Part shown: positions 6,503-11,690 of the stretch, piece after piece
How the letters are laid out: the number at the start of each line of letters is the position of its first letter
How positions within the stretch are numbered: the first letter of the stretch is position 1
DNA from: DATGEP01 sp035310125
Lineage (GTDB): Bacteria > Chloroflexota > Ktedonobacteria > Ktedonobacterales > JADMIN01
DNA: 11,690 nucleotides
Direction: 5' to 3'
NCBI GenBank assembly: GCA_035310125.1
Contig: DATGEP010000036.1
Coordinates: forward strand, 1 to 11,690
Position numbers and translations under genes: made by a program
The notes under the pieces: generated by a model
The model's database searches: none
What the model saw: only the letters and a program-made list of their open reading frames with translations
What the model was told of the DNA's origin: nothing

Positions 6503-7696
6503 ATGCGTATTGCGCAAATCGCGCCGCTACAGGTGGCTGTGCCGCCACGCTCGTATGGCGGCACAGAGCGTGTCGTGCATGCTCTCACCGAGGGTCTGAT
6601 GCGCCTCGGTCATGACGTCACGTTATTCGCCACGGGCGATTCCCGCACGTCCGCCCGGCTCGTGCCGATGATCGCGCGTGCCGTCAACTTCGATCCCGCG
6701 ATCGACATCACTGCGGTCCATGTAGCGGCACTGGCGGAAGTGTACCGCCAGGCAGATCGCTTTGACATCATCCACTCGCATATGGAGCACCTGACGCCGC
6801 CGTTCGCGGCGGCGGCGCGGACACCCACGGTGCTCACGCTGCACGGCCGGCTCGATGACCTGCGGTCCGCCGCCGTCTTTCGCAACACGACGAACTGCCA
6901 TTACGTCGCGATTAGCGAGAGCCAGCGGAGCGCCTTGCCGGACCTCGACTGGGCAGCCACGATCCACCATGGCATTGACGTTGATGCGTTTCCGTACTAT
7001 CCAGAGCCGGGGTCGTATCTGGCATTCGTCGGTCGAATTGCCCCGGACAAGCGTCCCGATCGCGCGATAGAGATTGCCGTGCGGGCGGGTGTGCCGCTCA
7101 AGATCGCGGCAAAGGTGGATCCGACGGACGCGGACTACTTCCACACGGTCATCGAGCCGCTGCTCGAGCATCCGCTCATTGAGTTCCTGGGCGAACTGGA
7201 CGAAGCCGGCAAGCGGGACCTGATGGGCCACGCTTTGGCACTCCTCCTGCCGATTGACTGGCCGGAGCCGTTCGGGATGGTCTTTATCGAGTCTCTGGCC
7301 TGTGGCACCCCTGTCCTCACATGCCCCGTCGGATCGGTGCCGGAACTGCTACGCAACGGCGTGACGGGGTATGCCTGCGACACGGTGGACGGGTGTGTGG
7401 CGGCGGTGAAGGCTTTGCCCGCGATTTCTCGCGCGGGCTGCCGGGCATACGTCAAGGCACGATTTGACGTACGGCAGATGGCGTTGGCCTACATCAATGT
7501 GTATGCTCAGGCCCAAGGGCGCAGGCGCCCCTTTGTCGAACCCACACTGGCTTTACCCGAGCCGACGCAGACCGCTGCGGGAAAAGGTACTCGCGATAGA
7601 CTCGATCGGGTGTTTGCTCCGTTTGCGCTCACTCCGGCAAGTGCTGCAGAGGATCCACGTGATGACGATGAGTGCGCCACGCCAGTGAGTCTCTGA
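6503..7696 (+). CDS. GT4-family glycosyltransferase
   Basis: A 397-residue GT-B fold retaining glycosyltransferase (CAZy GT4-like), expected to move a sugar from a nucleotide-sugar donor to a lipid, sugar or small-molecule acceptor at the cytoplasmic face. The N-terminal Rossmann half shows MRIAQIAP, the glycine loop YGGTERVVHALTEGLMRLGH (18-37) and DIIHSHMEH (88-96). The donor half shows YLAFVGRIAPDKRPDRAIEI (172-191) and the EX7E motif in PEPFGMVFIESLACGTPV (254-271, E255 and E263), then GSVPELLRNGVTGY. Residues 338-397 are a Pro/Asp-rich tail with no recognised domain. The start at 6503 is chosen because AAGGA lies 9 nt upstream and MRIAQIAP is the family N-terminus; ATG 6443 would add 20 unmatched residues. 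Intact, apparently monocistronic. Acceptor unknown. Confidence 0.92.
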   Translation: MRIAQIAPLQVAVPPRSYGGTERVVHALTEGLMRLGHDVTLFATGDSRTSARLVPMIARAVNFDPAIDITAVHVAALAEVYRQADRFDIIHSHMEHLTPPFAAAARTPTVLTLHGRLDDLRSAAVFRNTTNCHYVAISESQRSALPDLDWAATIHHGIDVDAFPYYPEPGSYLAFVGRIAPDKRPDRAIEIAVRAGVPLKIAAKVDPTDADYFHTVIEPLLEHPLIEFLGELDEAGKRDLMGHALALLLPIDWPEPFGMVFIESLACGTPVLTCPVGSVPELLRNGVTGYACDTVDGCVAAVKALPAISRAGCRAYVKARFDVRQMALAYINVYAQAQGRRRPFVEPTLALPEPTQTAAGKGTRDRLDRVFAPFALTPASAAEDPRDDDECATPVSL

Positions 7697-7856
7697 ACCG
7701 AGAACCGAAGGCGCCTCTGGGATGGTGACGCCAGTCCCGTTGGGAGAACGCCTCGAGAAGGGCATCTCTGGGTCTGCACTTGTTGAGTACATGGCTATTG
7801 AACCCGCGGTTGGTTTCGACTTGTCGCTGGTTCAGTTCGCCGGGATGCCGCTCCAT

Positions 7857-7888
7857 TGATCTCACCGCCAACTGATCTCACCGTCAAC
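7857..7888. repeat. Two tandem 16-bp repeats next to an integrase fragment
   Basis: TGATCTCACCGCCAAC (7857-7872) is followed directly by TGATCTCACCGTCAAC (7873-7888), one mismatch. It lies about 35-85 bp upstream of the integrase relic. Iterated end repeats of this kind occur at ends of some insertion sequences and next to integrase arm sites, but no second copy is present in the window. Confidence 0.6.
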
Positions 7889-7920
7889 CATCTGGGCAGT
7901 CGGCGGAGTGGAAGCCGTAT

Positions 7921-8106
7921 CATCCCTGGCGAGATCGTGATGGCCTAAAGTCGGCGCTGCGCCGGGCCGGGCTGCCCGACATGCGGTTTCACGATCTGCG
8001 CCGCACCGCAGCCACGCTGCTCCTGAGTCGCGACATCCACGCGAAAGTGGTCAGCGAGATGCTCGGCCACGCCGATATCGCGATCACCCTGCACGTCTAC
8101 CGCTGC
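7921..8106 (+). pseudogene. Tyrosine recombinase (phage-type integrase) C-terminal fragment
   Basis: The plus strand reads LKSALRRAGLPDMRFHDLRR, TAATLLLSRDIHAKVVSEML, GHADIAITLHVY. This holds the second catalytic box (H-x-L-R, HDLRR), the LGHA histidine and a Tyr (8098-8100) at the nucleophile position, matching the end of phage-type tyrosine recombinases (typically HDLRHT..TLLL..G...V...LGH....T...Y). These enzymes integrate or excise mobile DNA at att sites. Everything before about residue LKSAL, including the first Arg box, is absent; an in-frame TGA lies at 7873-7875. Immediately after the Tyr the sequence becomes the antisense of a nitroreductase gene, so the usual short C-terminal helix is gone too. 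It is a trapped fragment, not an active gene. Confidence 0.8.
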
Positions 8107-8448
8107 CTTGACCCATACCGGATCGGGCTGCCCCTCTGGCGTCAGGACGGCGTGGTACATCTTGGCGAGATGCGGCATCTTGCGCAACAAGGCCATCAAC
8201 TCAGCCGCCGCGATCGCCTTGTCCTCAACTGGCACCGCGACCCCGCGCAGCTCCTCACCCGCGATGGACAGTACCACCCGCGCCCTGCCCCGCAGGTTCT
8301 TCCACCAGGGGTTGCCCGCGACCAGGGTGACCGTGCTCCCCTCGCGCCGATATCCGCAGGGAAGATGGTAGCATCTTCCACACTTGTGTCCCGAGTACGT
8401 CAGGAGGAGCAGATACGTGCTCAAGGGGCGGGGCAGCGGCGAGCGCAA
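7945..8448 (-). CDS. Deazaflavin (F420)-dependent nitroreductase-family protein, truncated and chimeric
   Basis: Residues about 8-118 (8448 down to about 8097) read PRPLSTYLLLLTYSGHKCGR, LPCGYRREGSTVTLVAGNPW, WKNLRGRARVVLSIAGEELR, then LTPEGQPDPVWVK. This matches the DDN/Rv3547-like split-barrel nitroreductases (LLLTT.GRKSGK.R..PL.Y, NP.W..NLRA.P.V.V), which use F420H2 or a flavin to reduce quinones or nitro compounds. The N-terminal 20-30 residues before the barrel look missing: the frame opens at TTG 8448 with no ribosome binding site, and no upstream ATG fits. The last 50 codons are antisense to the integrase fragment and therefore not native. The barrel core could still fold, but a pseudogene is as likely. 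Confidence 0.55.
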   Translation of the reverse strand: MRSPLPRPLSTYLLLLTYSGHKCGRCYHLPCGYRREGSTVTLVAGNPWWKNLRGRARVVLSIAGEELRGVAVPVEDKAIAAAELMALLRKMPHLAKMYHAVLTPEGQPDPVWVKAAVDVQGDRDIGVAEHLADHFRVDVATQEQRGCGAAQIVKPHVGQPGPAQRRL

Positions 8449-8575
8449 CAGGGGCAGAGCGACCCTGCTGCAACTCTGCTGCGCCCGAAGGTCCCTACGG
8501 CCAGATAGGTCCCTTCACTTTCTTCACCGCGCTGGTGGCGGCAGCAACTCCACCATATCCTCCACCTCATTCACC

Positions 8576-8715
8576 CGCCCCGCGTAGGGGCGAGTGCTGT
8601 GCTGGCGGCAAGCTTGCCGCCAGCTGGCGGTGCAGCTGCGTCTGGCAGGTGCGAGCCCAGGAAACCTCCTGGAGATGCCGCTCGCTTACGCACTGCTCGC
8701 CTGCTGCGAACCTGC
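8576..8715. other. Cluster of short hairpins between two minus-strand genes
   Basis: Three perfect inverted repeats follow one another. CGCCCC/GGGGCG (8576-8581, 8587-8592) has a 5-nt loop. A 24-bp loopless palindrome lies at 8601-8624, arms GCTGGCGGCAAG. CCAGGA/TCCTGG (8657-8662, 8667-8672) has loop AACC. GCAGGT (8645-8650) and ACCTGC (8710-8715) can close a 71-nt stem around the last one. No T-tract follows on either strand. I see no coding content here. It could be a small nonautonomous element, a transcript-end structure or a structured RNA. Confidence 0.5.
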
Positions 8716-8735
8716 TTCGCTCCTGGTCCGACGCA

Positions 8736-8846
8736 TTAGTTGGAGTAGATGAGCAACTTCACGCCCAGCGCGTGCCACCCGGCGGTCGTGGCGGGCGACC
8801 ACTCGTTGCGATCACCGACCACCGTGCCCAGCGCCGTCCGGAACAT
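8736..8846 (-). CDS. Possible 36-residue peptide or 3' remnant of a lost gene
   Basis: ATG at 8844-8846 starts 8 bp after the ICMT-like stop and reads MFRTALGTVVGDRNEWSPAT, TAGWHALGVKLLIYSN, ending at TAA 8736-8738. Third codon positions are almost all G or C, as in the true genes here, which suggests it was once coding. There is no ribosome binding site. I do not recognise it; it may be the tail of a gene whose front was deleted. Confidence 0.25.
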   Translation of the reverse strand: MFRTALGTVVGDRNEWSPATTAGWHALGVKLLIYSN

Positions 8847-8854
8847 GGCAGAGC

Positions 8855-9361
8855 TCAAAGCCAGCGACGCACATGGGAACAGTAGGCACGGTAGGTGTCG
8901 CCGAATGCACGCTGGAGATACCGCTCCTCGGGCAGGATCACCCGCGTTTGCGTGTAGAGGACCAGCGGGAGGACAAAGAGCAGAGCCCAGGTGTCGGCCA
9001 ACATCACGGCCGCGCCGGTGAAGAGCAGCACCAGCCCCAGGTACATGGGATTGCGCGAGTATCGGTAGGGACCTGACACCACGAGCGCCACGGAGGGTCC
9101 AGCGGTGTTGAGCGTCCCGTGTCCACGCAGCATCGCGGGGATAGACGTCACGATGCACAGCGCTCCGACCGCCGCAAGCGCTGCACCCAGGCCCAGCGCG
9201 ACTGGTTGCGCCAGAAAGGGAAGAGGAAAGCGCGCCTGGAGCGCCAGCCCGATCAGGAAAGCAGCGATGTAGAGGAGAGGCGGCGGGAGACGGACGCCTG
9301 GGCTATCGAACCCCTGCGTTGCTCCGCCAGGGCGATCCGACGAGGATGAGATGGTCTGCAT
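8855..9361 (-). CDS. Isoprenylcysteine carboxyl methyltransferase-like (ICMT/PEMT family) membrane protein
   Basis: A 168-residue integral membrane protein with hydrophobic segments at about 26-42, 51-78 and 106-136. It carries the family's SAM-binding C-terminal signature GPYRYSRNPMYLG (97-109) and EERYLQRAFGDTYRAYCSHV (145-164), matching GPY...RNP.YLG and EE..L...FG..Y..Y...V.R. The family methylates membrane-associated substrates using S-adenosylmethionine; bacterial members have no prenylcysteine role and their substrates are mostly unknown. Start is uncertain: ATG 9361 gives normal length but has no clear ribosome binding site; the frame opens at TTG 9415, only 9 bp after the upstream stop. 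It follows the SnoaL-like gene on the same strand, with a hairpin at 9390-9410 between them, so both may share the TetR-controlled promoter. Confidence 0.85.
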   Translation of the reverse strand: MQTISSSSDRPGGATQGFDSPGVRLPPPLLYIAAFLIGLALQARFPLPFLAQPVALGLGAALAAVGALCIVTSIPAMLRGHGTLNTAGPSVALVVSGPYRYSRNPMYLGLVLLFTGAAVMLADTWALLFVLPLVLYTQTRVILPEERYLQRAFGDTYRAYCSHVRRWL

Positions 9362-9389
9362 GGGAGTGCACGCGCTTTCTCTGGTGCTA

Positions 9390-9410
9390 CTGCGCCGCGT
9401 GACGGCGCAG
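9390..9410 (-). terminator. Hairpin between SnoaL-like and ICMT-like genes
   Basis: CTGCGCCG (9390-9397) and CGGCGCAG (9403-9410) form a perfect 8-bp GC-rich stem with a 5-nt loop, 14 bp past the SnoaL-like stop. There is no T-tract, so it may attenuate or process the transcript rather than end it. It would lie within the ICMT gene if translation began at TTG 9415. Confidence 0.35.
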
Positions 9411-9424
9411 CGCAACTGCTTACG

Positions 9425-9880
9425 TTACTCTGACGCCTGTGGCAAGCTCCGGCCGCTTCCGAGCTGTTCCAAGGTGGCGAGGCGGTCACTGATGCCCCAG
9501 TGCTCGACGATCTTGCCACCGTCGAAGCGCGAGACGTCGACGATGTCAACTGTGACCATCCGGCCCGTCGGCGCCACGCCCATGAACGTCCCGCGGTGCG
9601 TACCGCGAGCACGCACGCGCGCCCAGACTGTGTCGCCGGACGCGACCATCTCCTCGATGGCACAGGTCAGATCAGGTAGCGCCTGATGCAGATATGTAAT
9701 GAGCCTCTTGACGCCCTCTCTATTCGCGGGATGCACGCCGGCCGGATGCTCGACGAAATCAGGGCTGCACACGTCGTCAACCACGCTGAGGTCGCCGCCG
9801 CTGAATCCGACCGCGATGAGGCGGCGGAAGACTTCCTGATTGTGGGATTGCTGCGCTATGCTGCTGTCTAGGGTTGCCAT
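9425..9880 (-). CDS. SnoaL-like / ester cyclase family protein
   Basis: A 151-residue NTF2-fold protein. Family motifs are NQEVFRRLIAVGFSGGDLSV (14-33), SPDFVEHPAG (39-48), ALPDLTCAIEEMVASGDTVW (67-86), RGTHRGTFMGVAPTGRMVTV (92-111) and GGKIVEHWGISDRLATLEQL (121-140). The ATG at 9878-9880 has a strong GGAGGAG site (9885-9891 on the other strand) 4 nt upstream, so the start is firm. It shares the family, but not close sequence, with the protein at 3442-3912. It is divergent from the TetR gene across 81 bp holding the palindromic operator, so it is the likely regulated target; a role in hydrolysing, cyclising or binding a small hydrophobic compound sensed by the TetR protein is inference. Confidence 0.88.
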   Translation of the reverse strand: MATLDSSIAQQSHNQEVFRRLIAVGFSGGDLSVVDDVCSPDFVEHPAGVHPANREGVKRLITYLHQALPDLTCAIEEMVASGDTVWARVRARGTHRGTFMGVAPTGRMVTVDIVDVSRFDGGKIVEHWGISDRLATLEQLGSGRSLPQASE

Positions 9881-9899
9881 CGCACTCCTCCATATTTGC

Positions 9900-9925
9900 T
9901 ACAGTACAACTGTATCAGATACAGT
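9900..9925. promoter_or_regulatory. TetR-type operator: 17-bp palindrome plus a third half-site
   Basis: ACTGTATCAGATACAGT at 9909-9925 is a perfect palindrome around A9917. An extra half-site TACAGT at 9900-9905 pairs with ACTGTA at 9909-9914, giving three half-sites in 26 bp. It lies in the short divergent gap between the TetR and SnoaL-like genes, where such regulators normally bind. A weak extended -10 for the TetR gene (TG at 9925-9926, TATTAC at 9928-9933) abuts the palindrome, consistent with repression by occlusion. In the other direction TTGAAA (minus strand, about 9935-9940) is a possible -35 element that would place the operator between -35 and -10. Confidence 0.75.
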
Positions 9926-9961
9926 GATATTACTTTCAATTAAGAGGGAAGTCAAGAGCAG

Positions 9962-10606
9962 ATGACCGAGGACCGAAAAAGACGTCGCTACGATTCGACT
10001 CGCCGTCAGGCGCAGGCGCATGAGACCCGCCAGCAGATTCTGGCCGCTGCGCGCGCCCTCTTCATCACCCGCGGGTTCGCCGGTACGACCATCGAGGCCA
10101 TCGCGCAGGAGGCCGGTGTCGCGGTGGAGACCGTGTATGTGGGCTTCGGGAGTAAACGAGCGCTGCTCGCGCGTCTTGTCGATCGCGCCGTTGGCGGGGA
10201 CGACGAGCCAACGCAGATCCTCGATCGACCTCGACCGCAGCAGGTGCGGTCAGAAACCGATCAGCGGCGCCAACTGCAGCTCTTCGCGCAAGACATGGCT
10301 GACATCATGGAGCGGGTCGGTCCGCTCTTTGGGGTCATGCGCGCCGCCGCGACCACTGAGCCAGAGATCGCGGCGCTGCTTGGGCGTCTGCTCAAGCAGC
10401 GCCGCGAGAACCTCGGGATGTTCGTGCAGTGGCTAGCGCACAACGGACCTCTGCGGCCCCTGCTCACCGAAGGTGAGGCGACAGATACCGTGTGGACCTT
10501 GACCAGTGCGGAGGTCCATCACCTCCTGACGGTGGATCGTGGGTGGTCGAAGGAGCACTATATCCAATGGCTCAGCGACACCCTCGTTGTCGTCCTGCTG
10601 CCGTAA
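9962..10606 (+). CDS. TetR/AcrR-family transcriptional regulator
   Basis: A 214-residue one-component regulator. After a basic N-terminal arm (TEDRKRRRYDSTRRQAQAHE) comes the TetR DNA-binding domain at about 22-70: TRQQILAAARALFITRGFAG, TTIEAIAQEAGVAVETVYVG, FGSKRALLARLVD. The helix-turn-helix recognition helix is around VAVETVYVGFGSK. Residues 75-214 form the helical ligand-binding and dimer domain, which is not conserved enough to predict a ligand. AAGAGGGA lies about 12 nt before the ATG. The gene is intact, of normal length, divergent from a SnoaL-like gene, and faces a perfect palindrome, so autoregulation and control of the divergent unit are likely. The SDR pseudogene ends convergently 256 bp downstream. 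Confidence 0.93.
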   Translation: MTEDRKRRRYDSTRRQAQAHETRQQILAAARALFITRGFAGTTIEAIAQEAGVAVETVYVGFGSKRALLARLVDRAVGGDDEPTQILDRPRPQQVRSETDQRRQLQLFAQDMADIMERVGPLFGVMRAAATTEPEIAALLGRLLKQRRENLGMFVQWLAHNGPLRPLLTEGEATDTVWTLTSAEVHHLLTVDRGWSKEHYIQWLSDTLVVVLLP

Positions 10607-10842
10607 CGCATGTGCTGGCCGGTTCACTGCCCGTCAGTTCGACCTTTCCGAACAATGCTGAAGGGGTCTGGGCAACCGCCGGCGGCTCGCCACCTGCGTA
10701 GGCACTGCGAAGCTGTTATGCCCAAGGTGCACGGCACGCGCCTGTACAACATCTTAGTTCCAAGTGGGCCGCGCGAGTTTTCCCGGGATTCTTCTGGTCG
10801 CGACGCACAGTATTCCGAACGCGAAAGTCTCGTTCCCGCAAG
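10607..10842. other. Intergenic region between TetR and SDR pseudogene
   Basis: No motif-bearing frame is seen on either strand. The long minus-strand frame crossing it (10624-11571) is out of frame with the SDR protein and shows no recognisable domain. Confidence 0.5.
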
Positions 10843-10867
10843 ACTGAACGCAACCCCAACGTTCAGT
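10843..10867 (-). terminator. Hairpin at the 3' end of the SDR pseudogene
   Basis: ACTGAACG (10843-10850) and CGTTCAGT (10860-10867) are exact reverse complements with a 9-nt loop, overlapping the SDR stop codon. In the minus direction only CTTG follows, so the T-tract is weak. Position at a convergent gene end supports a transcript-end role. Confidence 0.4.
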
Positions 10868-11381
10868 TCTCCGCGATGCGCTCGTTTTGCACCTGACTCT
10901 GTGTCAGGCTGACCAGGTCGGCGCTGACCTGCCACAGCCTGGCGGTCAGGGCGCTGTCGTACGCGGCCTTGGGGGCTGCCGTGGGCTTGCGGCTGGCGAA
11001 GAACTGGCCGGTGACGCCCTCCACGTCGGGTGACGAGGCCAGATAGAACGGCGTCTGGGCACCCTCGGCCGGAGTCTTCAGCGGCGGGAGCACCACGCGG
11101 CTGATGACCGCGAAGAACCGCGCCTGATCTTCGGCGCCGAAGTGGGTGCGCACGACGCCGCGGTGTAGGCAGGTGACCGTCACGCCGGTGCCTGCGAGGC
11201 GGCCAGCCAGCTCCTCGGTGAACAGGACGGTGGCGAGCTTGGACTGGTTGTAGGCGCGCTGGCCGGAGTAGTGGCCAGCGTCCTGCAGATCGTCGAACGC
11301 GATCCGGTCCAGCGCTTAGGCGCCGGAGGCGACGGTGACGACCCGCGCGGGGGCGCTGGCCGTGAGCCGATCCAGCAGCAG

Positions 11382-11405
11382 ATTGGTGAGCAGGTTGGTG
11401 AGCAG
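11382..11405 (-). repeat. 12-bp tandem duplication in the SDR pseudogene
   Basis: ATTGGTGAGCAG (11382-11393) is followed directly by GTTGGTGAGCAG (11394-11405), one mismatch. On the coding strand this turns the family's FLLTNLLLDRL into FLLTNLLTNLLLDRL, an in-frame four-residue insertion typical of replication slippage. Confidence 0.65.
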
Positions 11406-11420
11406 AAACGGGGCGAGGTA

Positions 11421-11480
11421 GTTCTGGGCGAACGTGCGCACCCGGCCGCCGACGGCCGGGTGCGCACGTTCGCCCAGAAC
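11421..11480. repeat. Inverted repeat, 28-bp perfect arms with a 4-bp centre
   Basis: The left arm (11421-11448, begins GTTCTGGGCGAACG) and right arm (11453-11480, ends CGTTCGCCCAGAAC) are exact reverse complements around CCGA. Both lie inside the SDR pseudogene. The outer 10 bp of each arm encode expected SDR residues (GFWA on one side, FAQN on the other), whereas the inner left-arm sequence does not match the family. Confidence 0.9.
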
Positions 11481-11690
11481 CCGCCGACATTGTTGACCAG
11501 CACGTCCAGCCGCGGGTCGGCGGCGAGGTCGGCGGCGAACGCGTCGACTGCTGGATAGCCCGACGCGGCACGGATGTCGGCCGCGGTCCGTTCGGCGCGT
11601 GCGCGGTGGCTTTACCGATACCCCCGTGCCGCCGGTGATCAGGACAACCTTGCCGGCCATTGGCAGAGCCATCTTCCGTACGTCATGCAT

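Larger units (their letters stand above)
10863..11672 (-). pseudogene. Short-chain dehydrogenase/reductase (retinol dehydrogenase-like SDR), broken
   Basis: Intact SDRs use NAD(P)H to reduce or oxidise small carbonyl or alcohol substrates. The frame starts at ATG 11672 (MALPMAGKVVLITGGTG) and slips inside the TGxxxGIG cofactor loop near 11625-11635, where GGIGKAT continues one frame over. AADIRAASGYPAVDAFAADL and DPRLDVLVNNVGGFWA follow in that frame with about 20 residues missing before and again within. A further slip inside a 60-bp hairpin (11421-11480) is followed by RTFAQNYLAPFLLTNLL. A 12-bp duplication adds LLTN. VVTVASGA is followed by TAA at 11316-11318 where the protein should continue ALDRIAFDDLQ. 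The rest is in frame: the active-site YNQSK (near 11240), CLHRGVVRT and a C-terminal ARLWQVSADLVSLT, stop at 10863-10865. At least four lesions make function impossible. The true start might lie beyond the window edge. Confidence 0.88.

Noticed and set aside
6623..7231. Minus-strand 202-residue frame
   Set aside because: Antisense to the conserved GT4 glycosyltransferase core and without motifs.
8645..8715. tRNA-like 71-nt fold closed by GCAGGT/ACCTGC
   Set aside because: There is no GTTCRA T-loop, anticodon arm or proper D-arm on either strand, so it is not a tRNA.
10624..11571. Minus-strand 315-residue frame
   Set aside because: Arg/Pro-rich text out of frame with the recognisable SDR protein; it is a high-GC shadow.
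1..11690. A defence, CRISPR or biosynthetic gene system
   Set aside because: No nuclease, helicase, Cas, toxin-antitoxin, reverse transcriptase or core biosynthetic gene was seen. The SRAP piece and both recombinases are fragments, and the remaining intact genes do not form one recognised pathway.

Overview
The window is high-GC bacterial DNA. A LuxR/MalT-type STAND regulator of the kind abundant in Chloroflexota, an F420/deazaflavin-type nitroreductase fragment and many SnoaL-like, TetR and SDR genes suggest a Chloroflexota (perhaps Ktedonobacteria-like) genome. This is an inference from remembered family distribution; Actinomycetota cannot be excluded. There is no rRNA, tRNA or CRISPR array.

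Most of the window is a decayed accessory region in which intact genes stand among gene wrecks. From left to right: (1) 1-1925, minus strand, a LuxR/MalT-like regulator pseudogene with a large internal deletion, an amber stop and a lost N-terminus. (2) It abuts a plus-strand scrap of an SRAP (YedK/HMCES-like) gene near 1930-2121. (3) 2122-3440 holds no recognisable gene but several short direct and inverted repeats. (4) 3442-3912 is an intact SnoaL-like ester-cyclase-family gene followed by a terminator-like inverted repeat. (5) 4129-4623 is a serine recombinase pseudogene. (6) 4862-5500 is a LapA-domain membrane protein whose tail runs into an antisense histidine-kinase remnant (5400-5602). 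(7) 5844-6110 is a small orphan gene with a strong ribosome binding site. (8) 6503-7696 is an intact GT4 glycosyltransferase. (9) 7857-8448 holds a tandem repeat, a tyrosine-integrase C-terminal fragment and an opposing truncated nitroreductase. (10) 8576-8715 is a cluster of hairpins. (11) 8855-9880, minus strand, is a probable two-gene unit: an isoprenylcysteine methyltransferase-like membrane protein and a second SnoaL-like protein. It is divergent from an intact TetR regulator (9962-10606), with a clear palindromic operator between them. (12) 10863-11672, minus strand, is an SDR pseudogene containing a 60-bp almost perfect hairpin.

The only convincing working module is the TetR / SnoaL-like / ICMT-like divergent locus: a one-component regulator that probably represses itself and the opposite genes through operator half-sites in the 81-bp intergenic region. 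The remainder reads as repeated insertion, deletion and rearrangement, with two site-specific recombinase remnants as likely agents. I did not find a coherent new multi-gene system. The most unusual sequence signals are the SDR hairpin, the 19-bp direct repeat bracketing 5298-6282, and the hairpin cluster at 8576-8715.
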